DNA from: Solibacteraceae bacterium
GTDB lineage: Bacteria; Acidobacteriota; Terriglobia; Bryobacterales; Bryobacteraceae
Length of the DNA: 39,147 nt
Assembly (NCBI GenBank): GCA_021324015.1
Contig: JAJPJX010000176.1
Location: 1-39,147 of the forward strand
Reading direction: 5' to 3'
The notes beneath the pieces are model-generated. The model was not told where the DNA came from. It ran no database searches and saw only the letters and a program-made list of their open reading frames with translations. This document shows positions 1 to 7,759 of this stretch, piece by piece. How positions within the stretch are numbered: the first letter of the stretch is position 1; every line of letters begins with the position of its first letter. Made by a program: the position numbers and the translations under genes.

Positions 1-201
1 AACTCATCGGGCCGGCTCGGGTGAACGAACCAGCCTTTCCTGATTTCAGCGTACGGCACGGGGGAAGAGGGCGCGGGGCGTTTGGGACCGCGGGGGATTG
101 AAAACAGGGAAGATATTTTTCTGAATGAACGGTCACTCCCGTGGCGGTGACGATCCCCTCCGAGGTCCTCCTCCCTCCCGCCGGCTGAGCCGCAGTGTTT
201 T

Positions 202-573
202 TTACGAAGCCTTTTTGGCGGTAAAGGTCACCGACCGTCCCTGGCCGCCCTGGCGCTCGCGGGTGAAATCGATCTGGTCGCCGTTGACCTTGCCTTTGTA
301 CACGATTTTCATTGTGTTCCCGTTGAACTCGAAGGTCTGCGAGAACGAGATGTTATCGCCGTCGATGGTGCCGTCCTCGATCTCCCGCTCCCCTCGCGGC
401 CCGGCCACGGTTCCGGTAAGCTTCGAACCATCCACCTTGAACTGGAAGGTCGTCTCTTGCATGTTGCCGCCTCGGCCGGGCACCTGGGCGACCCACTTGC
501 CGGTGACGTCGGCCGCCAGAGCGGCCGCCGCGAAAAGACCCAATGCACAAAGCAGGGTAGTCAGTGTTCGCAT
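202..573 (-). CDS. small secreted protein, unknown function
   Basis: This 123-residue protein starts with a clear signal peptide: a basic N-terminus, a Leu/Ala-rich core at residues 4-18 and an Ala-x-Ala-like cleavage site near residue 20. The mature part is short and polar, with alternating beta-like stretches and Gly/Asp turns (VTGKW near the start, then repeated F-x-V-D-G-like and G-x-I-x-F patterns), which suggests a small beta-barrel or sandwich. Similar short exported proteins are frequent in Acidobacteria, but I cannot assign a role. The ATG at 573 has no Shine-Dalgarno site. It is the first of two minus-strand genes upstream of the respiratory operon and is separated from the next by about 30 nt. 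Confidence 0.75.
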   Translation of the reverse strand: MRTLTTLLCALGLFAAAALAADVTGKWVAQVPGRGGNMQETTFQFKVDGSKLTGTVAGPRGEREIEDGTIDGDNISFSQTFEFNGNTMKIVYKGKVNGDQIDFTRERQGGQGRSVTFTAKKAS

Positions 574-603
574 ACCGCAAAGATGTGCAAAAGCGGCGTG
601 AAG

Positions 604-954
604 TTACGCCCCGCGGAACCAATGCCCTTCGGCGGCGTTTTCCATGAATTCGAAGACCGCGCCGTCCCGCAGCACGAACACCACCCGGAGGGTCTCGGTA
701 GCCTGAAACGGCCCCAACAGGATGGGATCGCCGCCGATAGCTTCCTCCAGCCGGTCTACCCGGAAGGCCATGTGCGGCAGGTCCCGGACCGGACCGTGCA
801 CGGGGCTGTCCGGTTCGAAGCGTAGGAACTCGATGCGGTGCGGGTGACGCGCCGGGTCGGTCACCCACACTCGTGTTGCCGCCACCCACATTTCCTGCGG
901 CTGTTTCTCCTGGGTAGGCACGCCCACGTGATCAAAAATACGCTTGCCTGACAC
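604..954 (-). CDS. VOC/glyoxalase-fold protein
   Basis: The likely product is a 116-residue single-domain vicinal-oxygen-chelate protein. The frame is open further upstream to an ATG at 1110, but the extra 52 residues do not resemble the family. A GTG at 954 lies 7 nt downstream of a perfect TATAAT, so I take GTG 954 as a leaderless start. From there the protein opens with F-D-H-V-G-V-P (His9), has L-P-H-M-A-F near residue 61 and V-F-E-F-M-E near residue 102. These are the usual His/His/Glu metal positions of VOC enzymes. The fold is well supported; the substrate is unknown. Confidence 0.7.
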   Translation of the reverse strand: MSGKRIFDHVGVPTQEKQPQEMWVAATRVWVTDPARHPHRIEFLRFEPDSPVHGPVRDLPHMAFRVDRLEEAIGGDPILLGPFQATETLRVVFVLRDGAVFEFMENAAEGHWFRGA

Positions 955-961
955 GTCCGGT

Positions 962-967
962 ATTATA
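962..967 (-). promoter_or_regulatory. -10 box (TATAAT) of the VOC gene
   Basis: A perfect TATAAT on the minus strand ends 7 nt before the GTG at 954. At the usual -10 to +1 distance, transcription would start at or next to the start codon, giving a leaderless mRNA. No convincing -35 was seen. Confidence 0.55.
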
Positions 968-1112
968 CGTTGCGCCGCCGGTCCGAAGTGCGCCAACTGC
1001 CACAGAGTCCTGCGAAATTTCTCCCACTTCCCCCACCCAAGTGAAACCCAAAGTCCCGATTTTTCAGCGCTTTCCCGTTGGCAATCAAGTTGCGGATAAA
1101 GCGACTCCAAAT

Positions 1113-1129
1113 TGTCTATATCTGCGACA
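1113..1129 (+). promoter_or_regulatory. possible rrf2 promoter with short inverted repeat
   Basis: An AT-rich CTATATCT stretch (1116-1123) lies within a short inverted repeat (TGTC at 1113-1116, GACA at 1126-1129) upstream of the regulator start at 1139. It is the only evident promoter candidate for the respiratory operon and could be an autoregulatory Rrf2 operator. The arms are only 4 bp, so this is weak. Confidence 0.3.
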
Positions 1130-1138
1130 GGTTGAGCG

Positions 1139-1555
1139 ATGCAACTGACGCGGGCGGCTGATTACGGGGTGCGGGTGGTGGTTCACCTGGCTGGTCTCGC
1201 CGCCGGCTCGCGTTTGAGCCTGACCGCCCTGGCGGAGGCCGTCGAAGTGCCCGAACAGTTCCTCTCGAAAGTCCTCCAGAGGCTGGCACGCCACGGCATG
1301 ATTCACTCCCAGCGGGGCATGAGCGGCGGGTTTGCGCTAGCCGCCGACGCGGAAGCTCTGTCCCTGCTGGATGTGGTGGAAGCCATCGAAGGACCCATCC
1401 GGCTGAACCTGTGTCTGGGTCCGGGAGTGGGCTGCACCCGGCAGTCCTGGTGCCCGGCCCACCTGGTCTGGGCAGAGGCGCAGGAGGCCCTGACCGGGGT
1501 GCTGCGGCGCGCCTCGATCGCCCAACTGGCCCGCGACGGGGCCAGGGTGGGGTAG
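1139..1555 (+). CDS. Rrf2-family Fe-S transcriptional regulator
   Basis: The 138-residue protein begins with the standard Rrf2 opening M-Q-L-T-R-A-A-D-Y-G, followed by the winged helix-turn-helix (LTALAEAVEVPEQFLSKVLQRL, about residues 28-50, given here as the recognition region) and the R-G-x-x-G-G-F wing near 59-65. It keeps three cysteines at 92, 99 and 105 plus His108 in a C-P-A-H context. This corresponds to the [2Fe-2S] ligand set of IscR/NsrR/RsrR-type members, so it probably senses redox state, oxygen, NO or iron-sulfur status. It is the first gene of the 14-gene respiratory operon, 2 nt before ccoS, and is the obvious candidate regulator of it. Confidence 0.88.
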   Translation: MQLTRAADYGVRVVVHLAGLAAGSRLSLTALAEAVEVPEQFLSKVLQRLARHGMIHSQRGMSGGFALAADAEALSLLDVVEAIEGPIRLNLCLGPGVGCTRQSWCPAHLVWAEAQEALTGVLRRASIAQLARDGARVG

Positions 1556-1557
1556 CC

Positions 1558-1773
1558 ATGGCGGCGGTCTGGGTAGCTATTGCGGCCAGCCTGGTGATGG
1601 GACTGGCGGCCGCGTGCGTGTTCGTTTTTGCGGTGAAACGCGACTATTTCCGCAACCTGGAGGACGTGAAATACCAGGTCTTCTGGTCGGACCTGGAAGA
1701 ACTCGTAGACGCACCAAAGGAGAGCAGCAATGCCGGTGGCTCAAAGACCGCGAATGACAGCGGCCCCAAGTGA
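1558..1773 (+). CDS. ccoS: CcoS/FixS-like cbb3 oxidase maturation protein
   Basis: This 71-residue protein has one N-terminal transmembrane helix (about residues 3-25), followed by a short motif [16 protein letters not shown] that matches the CcoS pattern of a helix, a basic turn, then (D/N)LE and a short amphipathic tail. CcoS is needed for inserting cofactors (haem b, Cu) into cbb3 oxidase. The ATG lies 2 nt after the rrf2 stop, and the 3' end overlaps the Rieske gene by 44 nt, so translation is coupled. A second small protein with a similar motif lies at 7242, after ccoO. Confidence 0.72.
   Translation: MAAVWVAIAASLVMGLAAACVFVFAVKRDYFRNLEDVKYQVFWSDLEELVDAPKESSNAGGSKTANDSGPK
1716..1722 (+). 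promoter_or_regulatory. Shine-Dalgarno site fixing the Rieske start
   Basis: AAAGGAG lies 7 nt upstream of the ATG at 1730, inside the end of ccoS. It supports the upstream start over in-frame ATGs at 1754 and 1784. Confidence 0.6.
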
Positions 1774-2224
1774 GCAGGAGGACATGCCGCGGAGGCGGCT
1801 CCTGAGCTGGTTCACCAGCGTGGGGCTGTTCGGCTCGGCCGTCCTCAGCGCCTTTTCCAACTTCGTCTTCATCAAGCCCAGAGCAACCTACGGGCAGCCG
1901 GCCCGCTTCGCCATCGGCAAGCCCGAGGAGTTCCCGCCCGGGACGCGCATCTCGCTGGACGCGCGGCGTGTGTGCATCGTGCGCGAGGGCGGCAAGATGG
2001 CGGCCATCTCGACCACCTGCACGCATCTGGGCTGCATCGTGGGCGTGTCCGACACCGGCTTTGCGTGTCCCTGCCACGGCTCGCGCTTCGATCAGGACGG
2101 CAACATCACCGGCGGTCCCGCCCCCAAGCCGCTGCCCTGGTACAAGGTCAGCCTCAAACCCAATGGGGACCTGGAAGTGGACAAAGGCGTGGAGGTCATG
2201 CCCGGGACCTATTACAACGTATGA
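1730..2224 (+). CDS. Rieske [2Fe-2S] subunit of bc complex
   Basis: This 164-residue Rieske protein transfers electrons from quinol to cytochrome c in the bc complex. The N-terminus has an R-R-R-L-L motif at 21-25 and a hydrophobic helix up to residue 48, typical of a Tat-inserted membrane anchor. Box 1 is C97-T-H99-L-G-C102 and box 2 is C113-P-C115-H116-G-S. By family knowledge C97, H99, C113 and H116 bind the cluster, and C102-C115 form the disulfide. The short cluster-binding loop and [10 protein letters not shown] segment are intact. It starts inside ccoS and overlaps the cytochrome b start by 4 nt. Confidence 0.95.
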   Translation: MPVAQRPRMTAAPSEQEDMPRRRLLSWFTSVGLFGSAVLSAFSNFVFIKPRATYGQPARFAIGKPEEFPPGTRISLDARRVCIVREGGKMAAISTTCTHLGCIVGVSDTGFACPCHGSRFDQDGNITGGPAPKPLPWYKVSLKPNGDLEVDKGVEVMPGTYYNV

Positions 2225-3501
2225 GCCAAGCGACCAAAGAAGCCGGACTGTGGACTGCCGTCAAGGAGCTGCCCGGCAACTTCTGGAGTTCCATCTTCCG
2301 GAATCCTCTGCCGTCCTCGGACCTGGAGCGCGCCTCCACCAGTTTCACGAACTTCTTCCTGCACATCCACCCGGTGAAGGTCCACCGGAACACGCTGCGG
2401 CCGATCTACACGCTGGGGCTGGGACTGATCTCGTTTTTCCTGTTCCTGATCCTCATGGTCACCGGCATCCTGCTGATGTTCTATTACGTACCCTCCACCA
2501 CGCAGGCCTACGACCGCATGCTGGACCTGCGCGGCTCGGTGGCGTTCGGCACGTTTCTGCGGAACATGCACCGCTGGTCGGCGCACGGCATGGTGGCCGT
2601 GGTGTTTCTGCACATGTGCCGCGTGTTCCTGACCGGGGCTTACAAGAAGCCGCGCGAGTTCAACTGGGTGCTGGGCGTGGGGCTGCTGCTCGTGACGTTG
2701 TTTTTGAGCTTTACGGGCTACCTGCTGCCCTGGGACCAACTGGCTTTCTGGGCGATCACGGTGGGCACTTCCATCGCCGGCTATGCGCCGCTGGTGGGCC
2801 AGCAGATCAAGTTTCTGCTGCTGGGCGATGCCACGGTAGGGCAGGAGGCCCTGTTGCGGTTCTATGTGCTGCACGTGGCCGTGCTGCCCGCCACGCTGAT
2901 GCTGCTCATCGGCGTGCACTTCTGGCGCATTCGCAAGGACGGCGGTCTTTCCAGGCCGGAGGAACCTGCGAACCTGGCGGTGCGGGTGACCGCCGTGCCG
3001 GTGGAAAAAGCCGTGGAAGAAAAGAAGCGCACCTACGGCCTGGTGGGCTTCGTGCGCGGTCCTTTCACCAAGATCGGCAACATTCCGGACAATTCCGTAT
3101 ATAGCTGGCCCAACCTGCTGATGGCCGAGTTGTTCGTGTTCGTGCTGACGGTGGCCGCCATTCTTACGCTTTCGCTGCTGTTCCACGCGCCGCTCGAGGA
3201 GCCGGTGAACGTGATGCACCCGCCCAACCCGGCCAAGGCGCCGTGGTACTTCCTGGGCTTGCAGGAGATGGTGAGTTACTCGGCGTTCTGGGGCGGCATC
3301 GGCATCCCCACGGTGTTCGTGCTCCTGCTGCTCCTGGCACCGTACCTGGACCGGAATCCGCGGGGCGTGGGCCGCTGGTTCGCGCGCGAGCGCCTGCTGG
3401 CCAACACCATCTTTATCACGCTGGTGGTGGTCAAGGTGATTTTCATCGTGATCGGCGCGTTTTTCCGCGGGCCGAACTGGTCCTTTGTCTCTCCGTGGTG
3501 A
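2221..3501 (+). CDS. cytochrome b subunit of bc complex (b6/subunit IV fused)
   Basis: I start this gene at ATG 2221, in an ATGA overlap with the Rieske stop; the frame is open upstream only as a shadow. The 426-residue protein joins the b6-like four-helix part and the subunit IV-like part. Haem ligands are His117/His131 on one helix and His218/His233 on the next pair. The 14-residue gap in the second pair is the b6-type spacing (bc1 has 13). The quinol-site motif appears as [12 protein letters not shown] near residues 340-350, a PWY version of the PEWY loop. It oxidises quinol and pumps protons by the Q cycle in the cytoplasmic membrane. The neighbours supply the Rieske and c-type subunits. 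Confidence 0.94.
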   Translation: MSQATKEAGLWTAVKELPGNFWSSIFRNPLPSSDLERASTSFTNFFLHIHPVKVHRNTLRPIYTLGLGLISFFLFLILMVTGILLMFYYVPSTTQAYDRMLDLRGSVAFGTFLRNMHRWSAHGMVAVVFLHMCRVFLTGAYKKPREFNWVLGVGLLLVTLFLSFTGYLLPWDQLAFWAITVGTSIAGYAPLVGQQIKFLLLGDATVGQEALLRFYVLHVAVLPATLMLLIGVHFWRIRKDGGLSRPEEPANLAVRVTAVPVEKAVEEKKRTYGLVGFVRGPFTKIGNIPDNSVYSWPNLLMAELFVFVLTVAAILTLSLLFHAPLEEPVNVMHPPNPAKAPWYFLGLQEMVSYSAFWGGIGIPTVFVLLLLLAPYLDRNPRGVGRWFARERLLANTIFITLVVVKVIFIVIGAFFRGPNWSFVSPW

Positions 3502-3505
3502 CGCT

Positions 3506-5284
3506 ATGCGGCTGGCACTGGCAATTGCGAGTTTCGTGGTTTTGATCGTACACGGGGTCGTGTTCTACGACCAGTTTTTCCACCGCTGGGAGCGGCACCA
3601 GGAAGCCTATTTCGACCAGGCGCGCGCGCTATCGAAGAACCAGCAGGAGCGCGCGGAGCTGGAGGCGCGCGCGCCGCGCATCGAGCAGGTGATCGTCACC
3701 AGCTTCGGGGATACGCGCGTGGACCGCTGCGGCACCTGCCACATCGCGGCGGACGATCCGCGCTTCCAGGGCCACGCGCAGCCGCTGCGCACACACAGCT
3801 ACTCGGCCGCCCTGGGGGATACGCTCCGGAATGGCCGGTGGGAGCGGCGGCACAAGTTTTCCGATTTCGGCTGCACGGTGTGCCACGACGGACAGGGGCG
3901 GGGGCTGGAGAATTACTATAGCCACGGCGAAGATCCCTACTGGCCGGAGCCCCTGCTGGGCTTCGTGACGCAGGCCAACTGGCGCGCGGAATTCAAGCCG
4001 CACCTGCGCGGGCCGGAATACCTGGAGGCCAACTGCGCGCAGTGCCACACCGAGGAAAACTTTGCCGGCACGCCGCACGTGAGCCGGGGGCGCAAGCTGT
4101 TTTTCTCGATGAACTGCTACGGCTGCCACCGCATCGAGGGCATGTCGGAGGGCACGCTGGGCCCGGACCTGACCGAGGTGGGCAAGAAGTGGCGGGTGGA
4201 CTATCTGTGGGAATCCATCGTGGATCCGCGCGCCAACCTGGCCACTTCTTTCATGCCCAAGTTCCAGCTCTCGGACGCCGACGTGGAGTCGCTGGTGATC
4301 TTCCTGAAGAGCCGCCGGGGCATGAACTTCGCGGAGACCTCGCTGGCGCGCTACCGGGCCACGCACGCCGCCGAGATCAAACCCGCGGCGCAGCCCGCGG
4401 GGGTCCGCGGAGAGGACCTGGTCCGCGAGCATGCCTGCACGGCCTGCCACAAGTTGGGGGCGGAGGACGGGGGCATCGCTCCGGACCTCACCTTCGAGGG
4501 CCTGCTCAAGGACGAGGACTGGATCTTCGAACACTTTCGCAACCCGCGCTCGCGCATTCCGGACTCGATCATGCCGGCGTTCCGGTTCCCGGAGGAGGAG
4601 TTTCATGCCATGGCCGGATACCTGGCCGGGCGGAAGAGCCCGCCTGCGCCCGCGAGTCCGGCCGAGACCTACCAGGGGTTGTGCGCGCGCTGTCACGGCG
4701 AGAAGGGCAACGGCCAGGGGAAGGTGGCCTACTACCTGGATCCGGCGCCGCGCGATCTGACCAAGGCCGGGTTCATGAACAGCAAGCCGAGGGAGCGCCT
4801 GCTGCACTCGATCGAGACCGGAGTGCCCGGCACCTCGATGCCCGCCTGGGGCAAGATCCTTCCGCCCGAGCGGGCCGAAGCGATGCTGGGCTACGTGCTC
4901 ACCACCTTCACCCGGGAGCCGCGCCGCGAGCAGGCGGCGCACCGCGTACCGGAAGCCAACCCGGTGGCTTCGAGCGCCGGTTCGATCGCCCACGGGGAGC
5001 AGATCTTCGTACAGCGCTGCTCCGGCTGCCACGGGCGCAAGGCCGACGGAAAAGGGCCTAATTCGCTGGATATCGTGCCCCGTCCGCGAAATCTCCGCAA
5101 CAGCTTCTTTGTAGCCGCCTTGAGCGACCGGCGCCTGTTCGATTCCATCCTGTACGGCGTGCAGGGCACCGCCATGCCGGCATGGATCGACTACGGGCTG
5201 AGCCAGCAGGATGTGGGAGACATCGTCAACTTCATCCGGAGCCTGAACCAGAAACCAACAGGGAGTCAATATGCACGCAGATAG
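3506..5284 (+). CDS. heptahaem cytochrome c (bc-complex cytochrome plus CcoP-like tail)
   Basis: The 592-residue protein starts at ATG 3506, 4 nt after cytochrome b; an upstream TTG is less likely. It has an N-terminal hydrophobic anchor (residues 2-20) and seven C-x-x-C-H haem sites with first cysteines near 75, 123, 177, 204, 311, 393 and 505. The third to fifth look like single cytochrome c domains with S-F-M-P-K-F and I-M-P-A-F methionine ligands. The last two (Cys393, Cys505), with G-T-S-M-P-A-W and G-T-A-M-P-A-W, resemble the dihaem cytochrome part of CcoP. It probably carries electrons from the bc complex straight into the oxidase. Its end overlaps ccoN by 14 nt. Confidence 0.88.
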   Translation: MRLALAIASFVVLIVHGVVFYDQFFHRWERHQEAYFDQARALSKNQQERAELEARAPRIEQVIVTSFGDTRVDRCGTCHIAADDPRFQGHAQPLRTHSYSAALGDTLRNGRWERRHKFSDFGCTVCHDGQGRGLENYYSHGEDPYWPEPLLGFVTQANWRAEFKPHLRGPEYLEANCAQCHTEENFAGTPHVSRGRKLFFSMNCYGCHRIEGMSEGTLGPDLTEVGKKWRVDYLWESIVDPRANLATSFMPKFQLSDADVESLVIFLKSRRGMNFAETSLARYRATHAAEIKPAAQPAGVRGEDLVREHACTACHKLGAEDGGIAPDLTFEGLLKDEDWIFEHFRNPRSRIPDSIMPAFRFPEEEFHAMAGYLAGRKSPPAPASPAETYQGLCARCHGEKGNGQGKVAYYLDPAPRDLTKAGFMNSKPRERLLHSIETGVPGTSMPAWGKILPPERAEAMLGYVLTTFTREPRREQAAHRVPEANPVASSAGSIAHGEQIFVQRCSGCHGRKADGKGPNSLDIVPRPRNLRNSFFVAALSDRRLFDSILYGVQGTAMPAWIDYGLSQQDVGDIVNFIRSLNQKPTGSQYARR

Positions 5285-6668
5285 AGCCGCCGCGCGGGCC
5301 GAGACGCCATCCGCCGCCACCGTGCACTCGGATGCCGCGGCGAAATGGTTCCTCATCAGCGCCATCAGTTATTTCTTTATCGTCGGCATCATCGCGATTA
5401 CGATCGCGGCAAAGTTCGTATGGCCGGAGCTGCTGGGCACGGTGCCGTACCTGTCCTACGGACGCCTGCGGCCGCTGCATGTCAACGGCATGCTGTTCGG
5501 CTGGCTGCTGGCCGCCGATATGGGGCTGACGTTTTACCTGCTGCCGCGCCTGTGCGGGGTCAAGCTGTGGAGCGAGAAGCTGGGCCTGGCCACCGCCGCG
5601 CTGTGGAACGTGATTATTCTGGGCGCTGTCGTTGCGCTGCTGGGAGGATGGAACCAGGGGCTGGAGTACGCGGAGCTACCCCTGCCCCTGGACATCCTGG
5701 TGGTAATCGCCTGGGTGATGTTCGGGGTCAACGTCTTCGGCACCATCGCCTCCCGCAAGTACGAACAGATGTACGTCTCGATCTGGTACGTGATGGGCAC
5801 GGTGCTGTGGACCGCCTTTGTATACCTGACGGGCAACTTCGCGGTGCTGTTCACCACGGGCGTGAACCAGGCCAACCTGAACTGGATGTACGTACACAAC
5901 GCCGTAGGGCTGATCTTCACGCCGGTGGGCCTGGCGCTGGCCTACTACTTCATTCCGAAGGCCTCGAACACGCCGCTTTACAGCCACAAGCTGTCCATGA
6001 TCGGCTTCTGGTCGCTGGCCTTCGTATACGTATGGACGGGCGCGCACCACATGCTGCACGGGCCGATTTCGCAGTGGCTGCAAACCATCGCCATCACGTT
6101 TTCGGTGATGCTGCTGATCCCGGTGTGGGCGGTGGTCTACAACTTCTTCGCGACCATGAAAGGACAGTGGCACCAATTGCGCGAGAACGTGCCGCTGAAG
6201 TTCCTGATGTCCGGCGTGGTTTTCTACCTGCTGACCTGCTTCCAGGGTCCCATGCACAGCCTGCGCTCGGTGAACGCCATCGTCTCGAAGACGGACTGGA
6301 TCCCCGGACACGCGCACATGGCGGTGCTGGGCGCGTTTTCGTTTTTCGCCATCGCCGGGACGTATTACGTGATCCCGCGCATCTACCGGACGAAGCTGCA
6401 CTCGGAGGCGCTGGCGAACTGGAGCTTCTGGTTCATCATGATGGGCGGCCTGGGCTTTTTCGTGACGCTGTGGCTGGGCGGCTTCTGGCAGGGCTGGCAA
6501 TGGAACAACCCGTCCATCCCGTTCATCGACACGGTGGTGGCGCTGAAGCCGGTGTGGACGGTGCGCTTCTTCTCCGGGGTGCTGATCTTCTGCGGGATTG
6601 TGATGTTCGGCTACAACATCATGGCCACGGCCATCGGCGCCCGCGGCGAGGCGCGGCAGGAGGCGTAG
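5271..6668 (+). CDS. ccoN: cbb3-type cytochrome c oxidase catalytic subunit CcoN
   Basis: The 465-residue multi-helix protein is the proton-pumping, O2-reducing subunit. Ligands are visible: low-spin haem b His70 (L-R-P-L-H-V-N-G) and His349, high-spin haem His347 ([10 protein letters not shown]), and CuB His209, His259 and His260 (W-T-G-A-H-H-M). Tyr253, two turns before the His pair, matches the cross-linked active-site tyrosine of C-type oxidases. The position that is Glu in well-studied CcoN (F-E-G-P-M), which contacts the proximal histidine, is Gln325 here (F-Q-G-P-M). A GGGAG site precedes ATG 5271. It overlaps the heptahaem gene and abuts ccoO with no gap. Confidence 0.96.
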   Translation: MHADRAAARAETPSAATVHSDAAAKWFLISAISYFFIVGIIAITIAAKFVWPELLGTVPYLSYGRLRPLHVNGMLFGWLLAADMGLTFYLLPRLCGVKLWSEKLGLATAALWNVIILGAVVALLGGWNQGLEYAELPLPLDILVVIAWVMFGVNVFGTIASRKYEQMYVSIWYVMGTVLWTAFVYLTGNFAVLFTTGVNQANLNWMYVHNAVGLIFTPVGLALAYYFIPKASNTPLYSHKLSMIGFWSLAFVYVWTGAHHMLHGPISQWLQTIAITFSVMLLIPVWAVVYNFFATMKGQWHQLRENVPLKFLMSGVVFYLLTCFQGPMHSLRSVNAIVSKTDWIPGHAHMAVLGAFSFFAIAGTYYVIPRIYRTKLHSEALANWSFWFIMMGGLGFFVTLWLGGFWQGWQWNNPSIPFIDTVVALKPVWTVRFFSGVLIFCGIVMFGYNIMATAIGARGEARQEA

Positions 6669-7238
6669 ATGCTCAGAAAAGCGGACAACAGCGCAACCTT
6701 CGCGGTAGCCGCCGCGCTTGGCCTGTTCCTCATCGGCGGCCTGCTCACCACCGTGGTGCCGCCGCTGGTGGACAAAAGCTGGGCCAAGCCCTTCGAAAAT
6801 CACGACCCCGCCAAGGGGCCCACCGGCAAACTGCGGCCGTACACCGAGCAGGAACTGCACGGCCGCGCCATCTACGTGCGGGAGGGCTGCTGGTATTGCC
6901 ACACGCAGCAGACCCGCACGCTGCTCGCCGACACCAAGCGCTCCGGCTGGCGCGGCGTGGATTCGCCGATCTCCACGCCGGACGAATTCGTCTACGACAA
7001 TCCGCACATGTTCGGCACCAAGCGCACGGGGCCGGACCTTTCGCGGGTGGGCGGCAAGTATGACACGCAGTGGCACCGCACGCATTTCCGCAATCCCCGG
7101 GACCTGGTGCCCGGATCGGTGATGCCGCCCTTCCCGTGGATCGCCAACAACGAAAGCGAGTTTCAGGCGCTGGTGGCGTACCTGCAAACCTTAGGCCGGG
7201 CGAAGAACTGGCGTCCGGATAACGATTACGAGAGGTGA
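6669..7238 (+). CDS. ccoO: cbb3 oxidase monohaem subunit CcoO
   Basis: This 189-residue membrane-anchored cytochrome c begins directly after the ccoN stop. One transmembrane helix (about residues 9-31) is followed by a periplasmic domain with a single haem site C74-W-Y-C77-H78, the typical CcoO/FixO signature, and Met152 in G-S-V-M-P-P-F-P-W as the probable sixth ligand. G-T-K-R-T-G-P-D-L-S-R-V-G-G-K-Y near residues 116-131 is also diagnostic. It passes electrons to haem b of CcoN. The length is close to the usual 200-240 residues. Confidence 0.95.
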   Translation: MLRKADNSATFAVAAALGLFLIGGLLTTVVPPLVDKSWAKPFENHDPAKGPTGKLRPYTEQELHGRAIYVREGCWYCHTQQTRTLLADTKRSGWRGVDSPISTPDEFVYDNPHMFGTKRTGPDLSRVGGKYDTQWHRTHFRNPRDLVPGSVMPPFPWIANNESEFQALVAYLQTLGRAKNWRPDNDYER

Positions 7239-7241
7239 GCC

Positions 7242-7436
7242 ATGGCGGACTACATGTACCCGAGCATCTTCTTCGCTTACTTCCTGTTCTTGCTGCTGGC
7301 CGGCCTCACCGTGTTCTTCTTCGTGCGCTCTCTGCGGGACGGCTATTGGGGTCCGCACGGGGAAGACGCGAAGTACCGGATGTTGGAGGACGAGACCGGG
7401 GCGGCGGAAGACGACCTTCCCCGGATGGGCGCTTGA
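7242..7436 (+). CDS. small membrane protein, CcoS/CcoQ-like
   Basis: The 64-residue protein has one transmembrane helix (residues 8-29), then R-S-L-R-D-G-Y-W-G-P-H-G-E-D-A-K-Y-R-M-L. Its place after ccoO is that of CcoQ, a small stabilising subunit of cbb3 oxidase. The E-D-A-K-Y-R-M stretch also resembles E-D-V-K-Y-Q-V of the CcoS-like protein encoded at 1558, so the two may be related. GAGAGG precedes the ATG, which lies 3 nt after the ccoO stop. Assignment as subunit or assembly factor rests on context. Confidence 0.6.
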   Translation: MADYMYPSIFFAYFLFLLLAGLTVFFFVRSLRDGYWGPHGEDAKYRMLEDETGAAEDDLPRMGA

Positions 7437-7449
7437 GAGGACGACCGAG

Positions 7450-7749
7450 ATGGAACCGAGCAAACCACAAGCTGAAATCAAAGATTACGCGGGCGGGTGG
7501 ATCACGGAGCGCAGCGGCACGGAAGTCCCCGGCTTCCTGAAGCTGGCCTTCGTGGTGATTGCCGCGGGCAGCCTGAGCTACTTCTTTCTGTACATGTACG
7601 GAGAGGTGAATCACGCGGATCGCGGGGCCCTGGTGCGGCAGTTGAACGCGGCTACGGAGGCTTCCGGCGTGCTGATGTACCTGGTGGCCGCGATGATCAT
7701 CGTTTTCGGCGTGATCGTGATCGCGTTCGCGCTGCGCAAGTCGCACTAA
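7450..7749 (+). CDS. two-helix membrane protein in the CcoP position, no haem
   Basis: This 99-residue protein has two hydrophobic helices (about residues 28-50 and 73-94) and a polar N-terminus with E-I-K-D-Y-A-G-G-W. It has no Cys-x-x-Cys-His motif. The gene occupies the place where ccoP normally lies, and the N-terminal layout is loosely like the FixP N-terminal membrane domain. It may be the membrane anchor of an oxidase whose CcoP haem domains have moved to the heptahaem protein. That role is an inference; I do not recognise the family firmly. Confidence 0.55.
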   Translation: MEPSKPQAEIKDYAGGWITERSGTEVPGFLKLAFVVIAAGSLSYFFLYMYGEVNHADRGALVRQLNAATEASGVLMYLVAAMIIVFGVIVIAFALRKSH

Positions 7750-7759
7750 AGATAAGCCC

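Noticed and set aside
182-192. Terminator after the gene at 202
   Set aside because: CGGCT/AGCCG is a 5-bp palindrome without a T-run in the direction of transcription.
3629-5365. 578-residue minus-strand frame opposite the heptahaem cytochrome gene
   Set aside because: Seven haem motifs on the plus strand leave no doubt about the coding strand.
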